Assembly (NCBI GenBank): GCA_937928555.1
Contig: CALFWR010000030.1
Span: forward strand, 1 to 35,614
DNA length: 35,614 nucleotides
Origin: an uncultured Pirellulaceae bacterium
Lineage (GTDB): Bacteria > Planctomycetota > Planctomycetia > Pirellulales > Pirellulaceae
Direction: 5' to 3'
The notes under the pieces are model-generated. The model did no database searches. It was not told the origin of the DNA and saw only the letters and a list, made by a program, of their open reading frames with translations. The position numbers and the translations under genes are program-made. Shown here in pieces: positions 24,151-31,796 of this stretch; position 1 is the first letter of the stretch, and each line of letters begins with the position of its first letter.

Positions 24151-24680
24151 AGCTGCCCTCGCACCGAAGCAAAAATTGTGTCCGGGTCGGCCATCCTTCC
24201 CTTGCCTTTTTCGCGACAGCTCAGCCAGCCTTCCTGAGGTTCGATAATGTGGACTCCGTCACCGACCAGTTGACCGACGTTGCGCTGGACGGCTTTGCTG
24301 TTCCACATTTCGACATTCATCGCCGGCGCGACAAGCACCGGACCGGTAAAGCACAAGTACAGCGTCGAAAGCAAATCCGTGGCCTGGCCCAGCGCCGCGG
24401 CAGCAAGAAAGTTCGCCGTTGCCGGGGCCACAACCAGAACGGCCGAGTTTCGCGCCAGTTCGATGTGAGCACCCAGCGGCATGGCCGGATCAAACAAGTC
24501 TGTCGCAACAGCACGTCCGGTGAGAGCGGCAAAGGTGCTTTTGCCGATAAACTTTTCGGCACAGCGAGTCATCACAACCTGCACCGCCAAATCCTGCTGC
24601 ACCATCTGGCTGGCTAAAGCAGCGGACTTGAACGACGCGATACCTCCGGTGACCGCCAACAGTACATCAATTTTGGGCAT
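24147..24680 (-). CDS. coaC: Phosphopantothenoylcysteine decarboxylase (CoaC)
   Basis: CoaC is the FMN-dependent decarboxylase giving 4'-phosphopantetheine. The 177-aa protein carries LLAVTGGIASFKSAAL, the active-site histidine in GAHIELAR, VAPATANFLAAAALG, the substrate-binding PAMNVEMW and the catalytic-flap cysteine in GWLSCREKGKGRMADPD. The ATG at 24680 starts MPKIDVLL; the frame is open 13 codons further but that reaches into the terminator upstream. It is followed by coaB with a 4-bp overlap, so the two halves of the usual fused enzyme are made as coupled separate chains. Confidence 0.93.
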   Translation of the reverse strand: MPKIDVLLAVTGGIASFKSAALASQMVQQDLAVQVVMTRCAEKFIGKSTFAALTGRAVATDLFDPAMPLGAHIELARNSAVLVVAPATANFLAAAALGQATDLLSTLYLCFTGPVLVAPAMNVEMWNSKAVQRNVGQLVGDGVHIIEPQEGWLSCREKGKGRMADPDTIFASVRGQL

Positions 24681-24693
24681 GTCGATCCTGACT

Positions 24694-24732
24694 ACAAAAA
24701 GAAAACGCCGTCGGTCCAAAACCAGACGGCGT
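24694..24732 (-). terminator. Intrinsic terminator before coaC
   Basis: On the minus strand an inverted repeat (ACGCCGTCTGGT paired with ACC-GACGGCGT, 24705-24732) is followed by TTTTCTTTTT. It would end transcripts from the omega subunit genes, so coaC-coaB needs either read-through or its own promoter very close to its start. Confidence 0.8.
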
Positions 24733-24875
24733 CAGTTGCTCTACCGATCGTGGAAACGATCATTGTTGGCCGGTGTCGGAAGTTGCAAACAAACACGGGT
24801 TGGGAAAATCGATTTTGAAAATTGGACCATGAATCATCGTGTTCCACTGCTAACTTTCGATTTCCGTCATTTGCA

Positions 24876-25136
24876 TTACACGCTGTCCAAGTCCAACTCC
24901 GGCGGTGCATCAAAGTCTGGCGATGAAGACACACCGACCTTGCTGTCCTTGTCCAGGAAAATCTTGTCGTGCAAAATCTCCTGAAGCACAATCGACATCT
25001 TGTCCAGGCCGTTACCTTCGACCAGGGGGCGGGCACCCTGATTGAGCTGAACCAGTCGTTTCTGGATCAGAGTTGAGAGCTTGAAACGACCGCCGACTTT
25101 GCGGACAATTTCTTCTTCTTTGAGTTCGTCGTACAT
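24876..25136 (-). CDS. rpoZ: RNA polymerase omega subunit
   Basis: This 86-aa protein contains the omega core [27 protein letters not shown] and a helix [14 protein letters not shown], followed by a short acidic tail. Omega helps beta-prime fold and assemble into RNA polymerase. It comes 18 bp after guanylate kinase on the same strand, the usual gmk-rpoZ order in bacteria, which supports the call despite the short length. A terminator follows at 24694. Confidence 0.85.
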   Translation of the reverse strand: MYDELKEEEIVRKVGGRFKLSTLIQKRLVQLNQGARPLVEGNGLDKMSIVLQEILHDKIFLDKDSKVGVSSSPDFDAPPELDLDSV

Positions 25137-25154
25137 GGACTGGGAATTCTCCGG

Positions 25155-25763
25155 TTACTGAGTGGCGATTGCCTCGAGTATCTGACAAATCTCGTCAACG
25201 GTTTGTTCGACCGATTCGTTGTTGACGATGTGAGTATATTTTTCGGAAACCTCAAGCTCCGAACGGGCGACTTCCAAACGCCGCGTCAGTGCTTCTTCGG
25301 ATTCGGTAGCGCGACCACGCAGTCGCTTTTCGAGCTCTTCGATGCTGCCCGGGTGGACGAAGATTGTAATTGCATCCGGGTGAATTTTAAGGACCTTCAA
25401 GGCCCCCACGACGTCGATCTCGACGATTATCCACTCTCCGGCGGCAATCGCCTGATTTATCGGAGCTTTGAGCGTCCCGTAAAAGTCTCCACGGCCGAAA
25501 ACCTCGGTGTATTCAAGGAATTCGTCGGCATCGATCCGGTTCTGGAATTCTTCGCGAGTCAGATAGTGATAACTGACCCCATCGGTTTCACCGGGACGCT
25601 GCTGGCGGGTGGTCGCTGATACGCTTTCGCGAAGCGGCAACCGGCAGGCTTTGAAAAGACGCTGGAGGATCGTGGTTTTGCCCACGCCCGAGGGCCCCGA
25701 AAAGATCACAAGTCTTCCCCGGATCGGGACGTCCGGACCGTCTGCTGGAGAAGCTTTACTCAC
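25155..25763 (-). CDS. gmk: Guanylate kinase
   Basis: Gmk phosphorylates GMP to GDP with ATP. The 202-aa sequence has the P-loop FSGPSGVGKTTI, the GMP-binding SATTRQQRPGETDGVSYHYLTREEF (in parts), EYTEVFGRGDFYGTL, and the lid region LEKRLRGRATESEEALTRRL. The GTG at 25763 is supported by GGGAGGA 7 bases upstream and gives a normal length; the frame is open 42 codons further but that would overlap yicC. It sits between the yicC-like gene and rpoZ, a common arrangement. Confidence 0.95.
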   Translation of the reverse strand: MSKASPADGPDVPIRGRLVIFSGPSGVGKTTILQRLFKACRLPLRESVSATTRQQRPGETDGVSYHYLTREEFQNRIDADEFLEYTEVFGRGDFYGTLKAPINQAIAAGEWIIVEIDVVGALKVLKIHPDAITIFVHPGSIEELEKRLRGRATESEEALTRRLEVARSELEVSEKYTHIVNNESVEQTVDEICQILEAIATQ

Positions 25764-25770
25764 GTCGAGT

Positions 25771-25777
25771 TCCTCCC
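25771..25777 (-). promoter_or_regulatory. Ribosome binding site deciding the gmk start
   Basis: GGGAGGA overlaps the first base of the YicC stop codon and lies 7 bases before the GTG at 25763. This fixes the short form of gmk and suggests coupled translation. Confidence 0.75.
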
Positions 25778-26640
25778 TACTCAATGTTCTGAACCATTTC
25801 TCGAATTCGCTCGATCGAAGTCTTGATTTCGACGACCTCGGTGGCGATGCCGCTATCGTTCGCCTTGGAACCAATTGTATTGGTTTCACGAAGAATCTCC
25901 TGCACCAAAAAGTCCAGCTTGCGGCCGGCTTTGGGTGTATCAGAAATGGTCTCGCGAAAATGAGTCAAATGGGTGCCAAGACGGACGGTCTCTTCCGAGT
26001 TATCAACGCGTTCGGCAAAAATACCGACCTCACGGATGACGTCGGTGGCTTCGACAGTGATGTCATACTTTTCCAGCAAGCCATTGATTCGCTCGGTCAG
26101 CCGCTTGGAGTAGCTCTGCGATACCGACGGTGCCAATTTCCGAATCGCATTCAGGCGTTTTTCAATCAGATCCAGATTGGCGAGCATGTCCTGCTGCATG
26201 TCTTCGCCCTCACGCTTTCGCATCGTCTGCAGATTTTCGATGGCCTCTGTGACGACTTTTTCCAGCCGTGGCCAAAGCTCCCGGGAATCGTCAGCAGATT
26301 TCTCGATCACAACGCCGGGCAACGAAAGCAATGACTCGACGCTCACCGATTCTCCCTGACCGGCAATCTCTGAAAGCCGCGTCCAGTAAGAGCGAATCAA
26401 TGGCTCGTTAAGCTCATACCCACCGGCAGCGAAGGATTTCACGTTCACACGAACCGTTACTGTTCCCCGGTGAACCTGGCTGCGAACCAGGCTTTCAACT
26501 TTTGATTGCAAGGCGACATCCAGATCGGCGTAGACGCTCAGCTTTAAGTGGCGACTGTTGACTGTCCGAATCTCGACAGAAATCTCGTGGTGGTCGTCGT
26601 GAAAACGCGACTGACCGTGACCGGTCATGCTTAGCTGCAC
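25777..26640 (-). CDS. YicC/YloC-family endoribonuclease
   Basis: The 287-aa protein starts MQLSMTGHGQ and has EIRTVNSRHLKLSV, SLVRSQVHRGTVTVRV, a long helical middle, and the conserved C-terminus GIATEVVEIKTSIERIREMVQNIE, all typical of the YicC family. Members are RNases that cut RNA and affect stress and small-RNA turnover. The gene precedes gmk, as in many bacteria. The GTG at 26640 is preceded by GGAGGG 4 bases away; the ATG at 26628 is also possible and would keep the conserved start MTGHG. Confidence 0.92.
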   Translation of the reverse strand: MQLSMTGHGQSRFHDDHHEISVEIRTVNSRHLKLSVYADLDVALQSKVESLVRSQVHRGTVTVRVNVKSFAAGGYELNEPLIRSYWTRLSEIAGQGESVSVESLLSLPGVVIEKSADDSRELWPRLEKVVTEAIENLQTMRKREGEDMQQDMLANLDLIEKRLNAIRKLAPSVSQSYSKRLTERINGLLEKYDITVEATDVIREVGIFAERVDNSEETVRLGTHLTHFRETISDTPKAGRKLDFLVQEILRETNTIGSKANDSGIATEVVEIKTSIERIREMVQNIE

Positions 26641-26676
26641 CGGACCCTCCTATTATTGTTCAGCAGATGGGTGGAC

Positions 26677-27204
26677 CTAGCGGCCACCACCGTCAGCGGC
26701 GTCATCAGCAGCAGCGTCGTCATCATCTGATTCGGCGGGTTCTGCATCGGAAACCGCTGGCTCCAACGAAGAGCCCGCGTCTTCGGATGATTCGGCGTCA
26801 TCAGCTGAATCGCCCGCAGCATCACCCTGCTCCCCAACGGCACCCATCGAAGGAGTCGACATCCCGCCACCATCATCATCGTTCAGCGAATACTCTTCGT
26901 CTTCGGCGAAACGGTTGGAGGCTCGTTCCGGCGGGTTGTACCAGGCGATCGTGACCATGCACAAACCAATCCAGAAAATGGCACTGAAGATCGTGATCTT
27001 GGTGAATGCATCGCCGGCTTTGGCACCAAAGGCGCTGTCTCCGCCTCCGCCCCCAAGAGCAGCAGACAGACCGCCACCTTTTCCTCGCTGGATCAGAATC
27101 AGGAAGATCAACCAAAGAGAACTGGCGAACAGCAACAGCTTCAGCAACTGGAGCCCAACCTGGAACTGGGCAAACAAAGCAGTGTCAGTGAGTAGAAAAA
27201 ACAT
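26677..27204 (-). CDS. secG: Preprotein translocase subunit SecG with long acidic tail
   Basis: SecG is the small membrane subunit of the SecYEG channel. Residues 1-95 of 175 contain two membrane segments (about 17-38 and 70-90) with the family loop LIQRGKGGGLSAALGGGGGDSAFG and the following AFTKITIFSAIFWIGLCM. Typical SecG is 75-110 aa; here the last 80 residues are a low-complexity Asp/Ala/Glu/Ser tail that resembles acidic extensions seen in planctomycetes. The ATG at 27204 follows tpiA by 50 bp, containing a 15-bp direct repeat. Confidence 0.92.
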   Translation of the reverse strand: MFFLLTDTALFAQFQVGLQLLKLLLFASSLWLIFLILIQRGKGGGLSAALGGGGGDSAFGAKAGDAFTKITIFSAIFWIGLCMVTIAWYNPPERASNRFAEDEEYSLNDDDGGGMSTPSMGAVGEQGDAAGDSADDAESSEDAGSSLEPAVSDAEPAESDDDDAAADDAADGGGR

Positions 27205-27206
27205 GT

Positions 27207-27235
27207 TTTGATCTGTTAAAATTTGATCTGTTAAA
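27207..27235. repeat. Direct repeat TTTGATCTGTTAAA, two copies
   Basis: The 14-mer recurs with a 15-bp period between tpiA and secG. It contains the secG upstream region, so it could be a regulatory duplication or simple slippage. Confidence 0.65.
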
Positions 27236-27254
27236 CGAAGACAATAGGTTTGGA

Positions 27255-28013
27255 TCAGGCGCTTGCTGCCGCTTCGATGATGCCGGCAAAGCTGTCGGCT
27301 TTGAGCGACGCTCCGCCGACCAGGGCTCCATCAATGTCACCACACGCCATCAAGTCCGCTGCATTGGCTGGCTTGACACTTCCGCCGTAAAGAATCCGCA
27401 CCCCATCAGCAAGCTCCTGATTATACAGCCGAGCCAGCAAACTGCGAATATCAGCGTGGACTTCCTGTGCCTGCTCTGGAGACGCGGTTTTTCCCGTCCC
27501 AATCGCCCAAACGGGCTCGTAGGCGACCACGATTTTCGACATTTGAACGGCATCGACACCCTTAAGCGAACCTTCGATCTGCGATTTGACGACGTCCATC
27601 GTCTGACCCGCTTCACGTTGCTCCAGCAACTCGCCGACACAAAGGATCGGCAGCAACCCGGCGGCCAGGGCAGCGTGAACCTTCTTGCAAATCAGTTCGT
27701 CCGATTCTCCGATCACATTGCGACGCTCGCTGTGCCCCAGAATCACATAGGTGCAACCGACGTCCTTGATCATGTCGGTGCTGGTTTCTCCGGTAAACGC
27801 TCCGTTGCCCTCAAAGTACACGTCCTGCGAACCGACATGCACGTTTGCGTCGTTAACGGCCTGGGCAACAGCATCCAGATGCACAAACGTGGGGCAAACT
27901 AGAACATCGACTTCCCCGTCACCAGCGGCCGCGCCCACGCCACGAGCAAGGCTAACGGCGGCTTCGCGGTCAAGGTTCATCTTCCAGTTTCCGGCAATCA
28001 GAGGGCGTCGCAT
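27255..28013 (-). CDS. tpiA: Triosephosphate isomerase
   Basis: TpiA interconverts dihydroxyacetone phosphate and glyceraldehyde 3-phosphate. The 252-aa sequence has RPLIAGNWKMN (catalytic Lys), VGSQDVYFEGNGAFTGE, YVILGHSERR (catalytic His), AYEPVWAIGTGKTASPEQAQE (catalytic Glu and flexible loop) and ILYGGSVKPANA. Length is normal and the ATG at 28013 is clear. It precedes secG on the same strand, an order also seen in other bacteria. Together with glpK and glpD in this window it links glycerol to glycolysis. Confidence 0.97.
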   Translation of the reverse strand: MRRPLIAGNWKMNLDREAAVSLARGVGAAAGDGEVDVLVCPTFVHLDAVAQAVNDANVHVGSQDVYFEGNGAFTGETSTDMIKDVGCTYVILGHSERRNVIGESDELICKKVHAALAAGLLPILCVGELLEQREAGQTMDVVKSQIEGSLKGVDAVQMSKIVVAYEPVWAIGTGKTASPEQAQEVHADIRSLLARLYNQELADGVRILYGGSVKPANAADLMACGDIDGALVGGASLKADSFAGIIEAAASA

Positions 28014-28083
28014 TTAGAAAGTCCGCAATTTCGAGAAAAGCCAGAATTTTATTGGTTTGCGACACCTTGAACAGACGAAACCT

Positions 28084-28097
28084 GCCCCTCGAGGGGC
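28084..28097. terminator. GC-rich perfect palindrome upstream of tpiA
   Basis: GCCCCTCGAGGGGC is a perfect 14-base palindrome, followed on the plus strand by GGTTTT. It may be a weak terminator or a regulatory site in the 191-bp gap between the DUF1559 gene and tpiA. Confidence 0.4.
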
Positions 28098-28133
28098 GGT
28101 TTTGGGCACAAAAACCCAACAAAAAAACCCAAC

Positions 28134-28166
28134 AAAAAAGCCCAATGGCGAGTCTCACCATTGGGC
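28134..28166 (-). terminator. Intrinsic terminator of the DUF1559 gene
   Basis: On the minus strand GCCCAATGG and CCATTGGGC (28140-28166) form a stem with further internal pairing, followed by TTTTTT and a second T-run. It lies 39 bp after the stop of the DUF1559 gene. Confidence 0.9.
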
Positions 28167-28204
28167 ACAGTTCTTCAGCGGCCAGTGAATAGCGGCAATT
28201 CCGA

Positions 28205-29347
28205 CTATTGCTCGAACCTTTTGGTTGCAAAGGAACCCTTGAGCAGCACGCCAGGGTAGACCTCCCACGGGTTGGCTTCGACTTCCGAAGAAAGATAACC
28301 CGTCCGGACCGCCGTCGCAGATCCGTCCACGGCAAAGCCAGGATTGATGTACCCGTCTTTGTTGACGTCTTCGACGGTGCGAACGCTTCCGTCAGCGAAT
28401 ACAAGATTGACGTTGCCGTTGTGGTAGGCAAACCAGTCACGGGTGTCCTGAAGAACCTGGCCCGACACTGGCAAATCGCCTACCGCAGGGTAGCGCTGAT
28501 TCAGGAAGCTCTGCCGCGGAACACCGCCACCAACCCCCAAAACCGCATCGCTGTCGTTGGAGAAAGACGGACCGTCGTTGAAACTTTCTGCGACTGGAGT
28601 ACCAACCACCAAACCAATCGCCGCACTGATGTTCAGACCAAGGACACCGTCACCGGTGCCCGACGATTGGTCAACATCGCCCTGCGTTGCACATCCCAAC
28701 AATGGAACTGACGGAGCAGGCACGTCGCCCGCATCAAGCTGACGTAGCGTCAGTGGACCAAGGCATCGTTGATTGCCGTTGCTGTCATACCAGTCCTTCA
28801 ATCCTCCAGCGGTCCCGTTGTTGATAAAGATTGGCTCGCTACGAACCATATGCCAACTGGACGCGTAGTTGGTGTTGTAACCGTCAACCACGTTGGCTGC
28901 CAATGCTGCGATCACGTCGCCACCAAAATCGCCGGCGTTTCTGAAACCAACGTTCCGGCGTGCCGGAGGTGCCTTGGATTCACCAGGGCTGGTGTTGGAC
29001 GAATCAAGGTTCAGTTTTTCCGAGCCCAGACAAACGCTTGATGGACAGAGGATTTGCCCCGGAACAACGTCCTGAGCGATGCAGTCAGAGACCCAACCGT
29101 ACTGATCAAAAGCACCATCGCGAACAAAGTCGAAGGCACCGGTGCAGTAACTTCCGTCAGGACTGTTGGCAGATTTGTTCAGCAAACAGATTGCGAACTG
29201 ACGAAGATTGGCTTTGCATTGCGTCTGGCGAGCCGCTTTTCTTACCGCGACGAAGGCCGGGAAAGCAATTCCGATTAGAACACCGATGATCATGATCACG
29301 ACCAAAAGTTCCACAAGCGTGAACCCACGCTTTCGATTGCAAGTCAT
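28205..29347 (-). CDS. DUF1559 prepilin-like protein
   Basis: The 380-aa product starts with a type IV prepilin-like leader: a short basic stretch, then GFTLVELLVVIMIIGVLIGIAFPA, with cleavage expected after the glycine by a PilD-type peptidase. The body is a DUF1559 domain with RKAARQTQCKANLRQ and the C-terminal motif H-NGNVNLVFADGSVRTV (H..DG). Planctomycetes encode many such proteins, thought to be surface or pseudopilin-like structures. The ATG at 29347 has AGGA 9 bases upstream. It is divergent from a second DUF1559 gene at 29625. Confidence 0.93.
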   Translation of the reverse strand: MTCNRKRGFTLVELLVVIMIIGVLIGIAFPAFVAVRKAARQTQCKANLRQFAICLLNKSANSPDGSYCTGAFDFVRDGAFDQYGWVSDCIAQDVVPGQILCPSSVCLGSEKLNLDSSNTSPGESKAPPARRNVGFRNAGDFGGDVIAALAANVVDGYNTNYASSWHMVRSEPIFINNGTAGGLKDWYDSNGNQRCLGPLTLRQLDAGDVPAPSVPLLGCATQGDVDQSSGTGDGVLGLNISAAIGLVVGTPVAESFNDGPSFSNDSDAVLGVGGGVPRQSFLNQRYPAVGDLPVSGQVLQDTRDWFAYHNGNVNLVFADGSVRTVEDVNKDGYINPGFAVDGSATAVRTGYLSSEVEANPWEVYPGVLLKGSFATKRFEQ

Positions 29348-29624
29348 CAAAATTTCCTTTGCTTGGAGTTAGGGCAATCGGCCCCATGTGGACCAAATCG
29401 CCCGGGATTGTAGGAAGCTTTTGTGAAAGCAATTTGTTCGTATCGTTAAGGTCGTGTGAAAGCTTTGCGGCACACCGAAACAAATCTGCCTTTTGGCGAA
29501 CAGACTTGACGAAACGCCCGTTGTCGAAACAGCCTTCATAACCTTTTAACAATCCGTGCATAAAACCTTCGCGCTGCGCCGCTAAAGTCCCGGCTTTCGT
29601 CACTGAGGCTTTTCCTGATCAATC

Positions 29625-30599
29625 ATGAAACTTGACCTACGCTCACGACCCGTCGCAAACTCCATTGGCCACCGCGGATTTACTCTCGTCGAAATGCTCG
29701 TCGTGATCGCGATCATCGGCATTCTGATGGGCTTGCTGTTTCCCGCTCTTCAAGCCGTTCGCCAATCGGCTCGCAAAACCCACTGCCAGGCGAACCTGCG
29801 GCAGGTGATTCTTGCCACGTTAACGTACGAAACATCCCAGATGCTTTTCCCGCCCGGCGACAACGGAAGAGGCGGCGGCGTGATCATTCCCCTGTTGCCC
29901 TATCTGAAACAGGAGTACCTGCATGAACTCGAAACTCAGGGTCCCGACGAAGGCCAGACCTACGAGCAACTGCTGAACGAAATGTGTGAACTGGAAGTCG
30001 AAGTCTTGCTGTGCCCGGCTTCTTATCCGACCGAAAACAAAGTCAACGTTTCAAACCGCGGAGACTTTACCACGCACTACTACGGGATCTCCGGGCCGAC
30101 CGGCGAAGGCATGGCATCGGACAACTCCGAGCACTACGAGTATCGCGAGCATTCGCCACTAAGCTCCAATGGTCCGATCGGAACCCAGGGCATCTTTTCT
30201 CCAGACCGCAACCGGGGCATTTTCAAGCCCCGCAAGCTGTCCGAAATCCGTGACGGAACTTCCTACACATTTGGTTTTGGCGAGATCTCGGGCTGGGAAG
30301 CGAATCCGGGCGAAGCCACGGCAGAAATTTCCCGTGGCGGCTGGGCTTACGGAACGGTTTACGATTCGTCCAACAGGATCGACCAAATGTGGGCCGTCAA
30401 GTCGGTTACATTTCCGATCAACTCCAAAGAAGGCCAGTTGAACAACTTGGCTTTCTCCAGTAACCACCCAACGGGCGCCCAGTTCGCATTGCTTGACGGA
30501 GCAATCCGCTACGTCGATCAGAATATCTCGGTCGACATCCTCAAGACCTTTTGCAGCATCGACGAGGTCGAAAAGCCCGAGTCGCTTGACAATTTTTAG
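29625..30599 (+). CDS. DUF1559 prepilin-like protein, divergent copy
   Basis: This 324-aa protein has a longer basic leader (KLDLRSRPVANSIGHR), then GFTLVEMLVVIAIIGILMGLLFPA and RQSARKTHCQANLRQ, and the DUF1559 C-terminal motif HPTGAQFALLDGAIRYV. A middle segment with cysteines (EVEVLLCPASYPTE) is typical. It differs widely from the copy at 28205, so they are not recent duplicates. The 277-bp region between the two divergent starts holds their promoters but I could not assign boxes. It lies 77 bp before tRNA-Leu. Confidence 0.92.
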   Translation: MKLDLRSRPVANSIGHRGFTLVEMLVVIAIIGILMGLLFPALQAVRQSARKTHCQANLRQVILATLTYETSQMLFPPGDNGRGGGVIIPLLPYLKQEYLHELETQGPDEGQTYEQLLNEMCELEVEVLLCPASYPTENKVNVSNRGDFTTHYYGISGPTGEGMASDNSEHYEYREHSPLSSNGPIGTQGIFSPDRNRGIFKPRKLSEIRDGTSYTFGFGEISGWEANPGEATAEISRGGWAYGTVYDSSNRIDQMWAVKSVTFPINSKEGQLNNLAFSSNHPTGAQFALLDGAIRYVDQNISVDILKTFCSIDEVEKPESLDNF

Positions 30600-30676
30600 T
30601 CCGATCATTTATCCAATTGGAATCCCGTCTTTCGGGTTTCGATCTCGCCCCCTAGGCACTAAACTGAAGCTCCTTC

Positions 30677-30760
30677 GGGGGTGTGGCGGAACTGGCAGAC
30701 GCGCTAGATTTAGGATCTAGTTCCTTCACCGGAGTGCAGGTTCGATTCCTGTCACCCCCA
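30677..30760 (+). tRNA. tRNA-Leu (anticodon UAG)
   Basis: The acceptor arms GGGGGTG (30677-30683) and CACCCCC (30753-30759) pair perfectly. The anticodon arm is CTAGA-TTTAGGA-TCTAG with anticodon TAG. A long variable arm follows, as expected for a class II tRNA, and the T arm is GCAGG-TTCGATT-CCTGT. The discriminator is A, and CCA is not encoded. A terminator follows directly. Confidence 0.97.
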
Positions 30761-30770
30761 CTGCATTTTC

Positions 30771-30813
30771 AAGCCGCATGAGCAACCCCTTGCTCTTGCG
30801 GCTTTTTCTTCTT
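30771..30813 (+). terminator. Intrinsic terminator after tRNA-Leu
   Basis: AAGCCGCA-TGAGCAA pairs with TTGCTCT-TGCGGCTT around a CCCC loop (one mismatch), followed by a T-rich tail TTTCTTCTT. Confidence 0.92.
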
Positions 30814-30834
30814 GTCGGGTTGAGTGTGGATTCC

Positions 30835-30877
30835 AACTGGGACAAAAATTGACCTCAACTGGGACAGACTTGGGACA
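30835..30877 (+). repeat. Three spaced copies of a TGGGACA motif
   Basis: AACTGGGACA occurs at 30835 and 30857, and CTTGGGACA at 30869. They sit just past tRNA-Leu at the edge of an accessory stretch. Similar short repeats near tRNA genes can be integrase arm sites; this is inference, as no integrase gene is visible. Confidence 0.45.
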
Positions 30878-30906
30878 AAACCAACACCTGTTGATCAGTA
30901 AATGAA

Positions 30907-31176
30907 GTGACTCTCCTTTGGACGGAATCAGGTTTCAGTCGTTTGAGGCTACTACGCCCCAAAGTTAACAAGCAGTGCAGCCGGGTTCAGGATCTGGCGA
31001 GTGGTCAGAACCATGACCGGCGGAGCTACTACGGCTATTCAGCGGATCGCACGATTCAAACGCGCAAGCCCGGAGTCACCTTCGCCAACAACCTTGAGGT
31101 TCTCAATGCGAACCGGGTCACGGGCGAAGATCCGGACTATATCATCAACGATGCGATTCGTGACATCTGTCACTGA
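30907..31176 (+). other. Weak open frame, 89 codons, possible gene remnant
   Basis: An open frame from a GTG without a ribosome site. The second half (from about SGQNHDRRSYYGYSAD to NDAIRDICH) has protein-like composition, but I recognise no family. It may be the 3' remnant of a gene displaced by island insertion. Nothing else gene-like was seen in 30814-31234. Confidence 0.2.
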
Positions 31177-31234
31177 ACCCGAACTTTCGCACAGTTACTG
31201 GACCCGAAGTTTAGCGCGGGGAGGGTAAAAAATA

Positions 31235-31340
31235 TGAGCCGAAAGGCTCAGGTGCGGGGGGCCCGCGAAGGAATGAATGCGCTCATCTGGGGCGCATGTC
31301 ACGCCCCAGATGCTTGAGTGCTCGAAGATACTCGAGTACT
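31235..31340. ncRNA. Array of four consecutive hairpins, candidate structured RNA
   Basis: Within 106 bases four inverted repeats follow each other: TGAGCC-GAAA-GGCTCA (31235-31250), GCGGG/CCCGC (31254-31266), a perfect 11-bp stem CATCTGGGGCG/CGCCCCAGATG (31284-31312) with a 7-base loop, and AGTGCTCGA/TCGAGTACT (31317-31340, one G-U type mismatch). The last touches the stop of the zinc-ribbon gene. The strand is unknown. It could be a 3' UTR structure, a transposon end or an independent RNA; I recognise no known RNA family. Confidence 0.4.
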
Positions 31341-31692
31341 ACGCTCCCAGATTGCCCTCGAACCAAGCCCATTCTCGGAACTGCTTGTGCCATGCTTTTC
31401 GCTCGGCCAAAAACACCCAATCGACTTCCTCGAATCCCGATTCAGTTTCGAAATCAGTTGGTTGGAACCCGTGCTGTACTACAGCCTCAACAGACTCACC
31501 CAATTGTGTTGCGATTTCGCAATCGAACTCGCTTGCCTCCAACCGACTAAACTCTGTTTCGCTCCAGTCGTCAAAGTGCTCAATGGACACGAACCCACGT
31601 TCGTGAATGCATGAGACGCATGAACGGCAAACAGCCTTGCCATCGAAAACTGGACTTCCGCAGCCACCACAGAAAGAGTTCTTGTTACACAT
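31339..31692 (-). CDS. Small zinc-ribbon protein, unknown function
   Basis: The 117-aa product has an N-terminal zinc ribbon with CGGCG and CRSCVSC (cysteines at about residues 8, 11, 22, 25 and 28), then an acidic Glu/Trp/Phe-rich region without recognised domain. It starts at an ATG preceded by GGAG 8 bases away. It belongs to a minus-strand run of small accessory genes past tRNA-Leu and may be cotranscribed with the gene upstream at 31797. DNA-, RNA- or protein-binding roles are all possible. Confidence 0.65.
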   Translation of the reverse strand: MCNKNSFCGGCGSPVFDGKAVCRSCVSCIHERGFVSIEHFDDWSETEFSRLEASEFDCEIATQLGESVEAVVQHGFQPTDFETESGFEEVDWVFLAERKAWHKQFREWAWFEGNLGA

Positions 31693-31796
31693 AGTTAATC
31701 TCCAAGCAGTACAAAAAAAGGTGAATTCGGCTCAAAAGGATTCAGGTGTGGGCGAGCCAGCTCCGCACAATGCTTCGCTATTGCATACATTTACGC

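Noticed and set aside
30677..30780. attL/attR pair at tRNA-Leu
   Set aside because: No second copy of the tRNA 3' end was found within the window, so an attachment site cannot be claimed.
31235..31340. Hammerhead ribozyme or integron attC site
   Set aside because: No CTGATGA core is present, and the GTTRRRY/RYYYAAC boxes of attC sites are missing.
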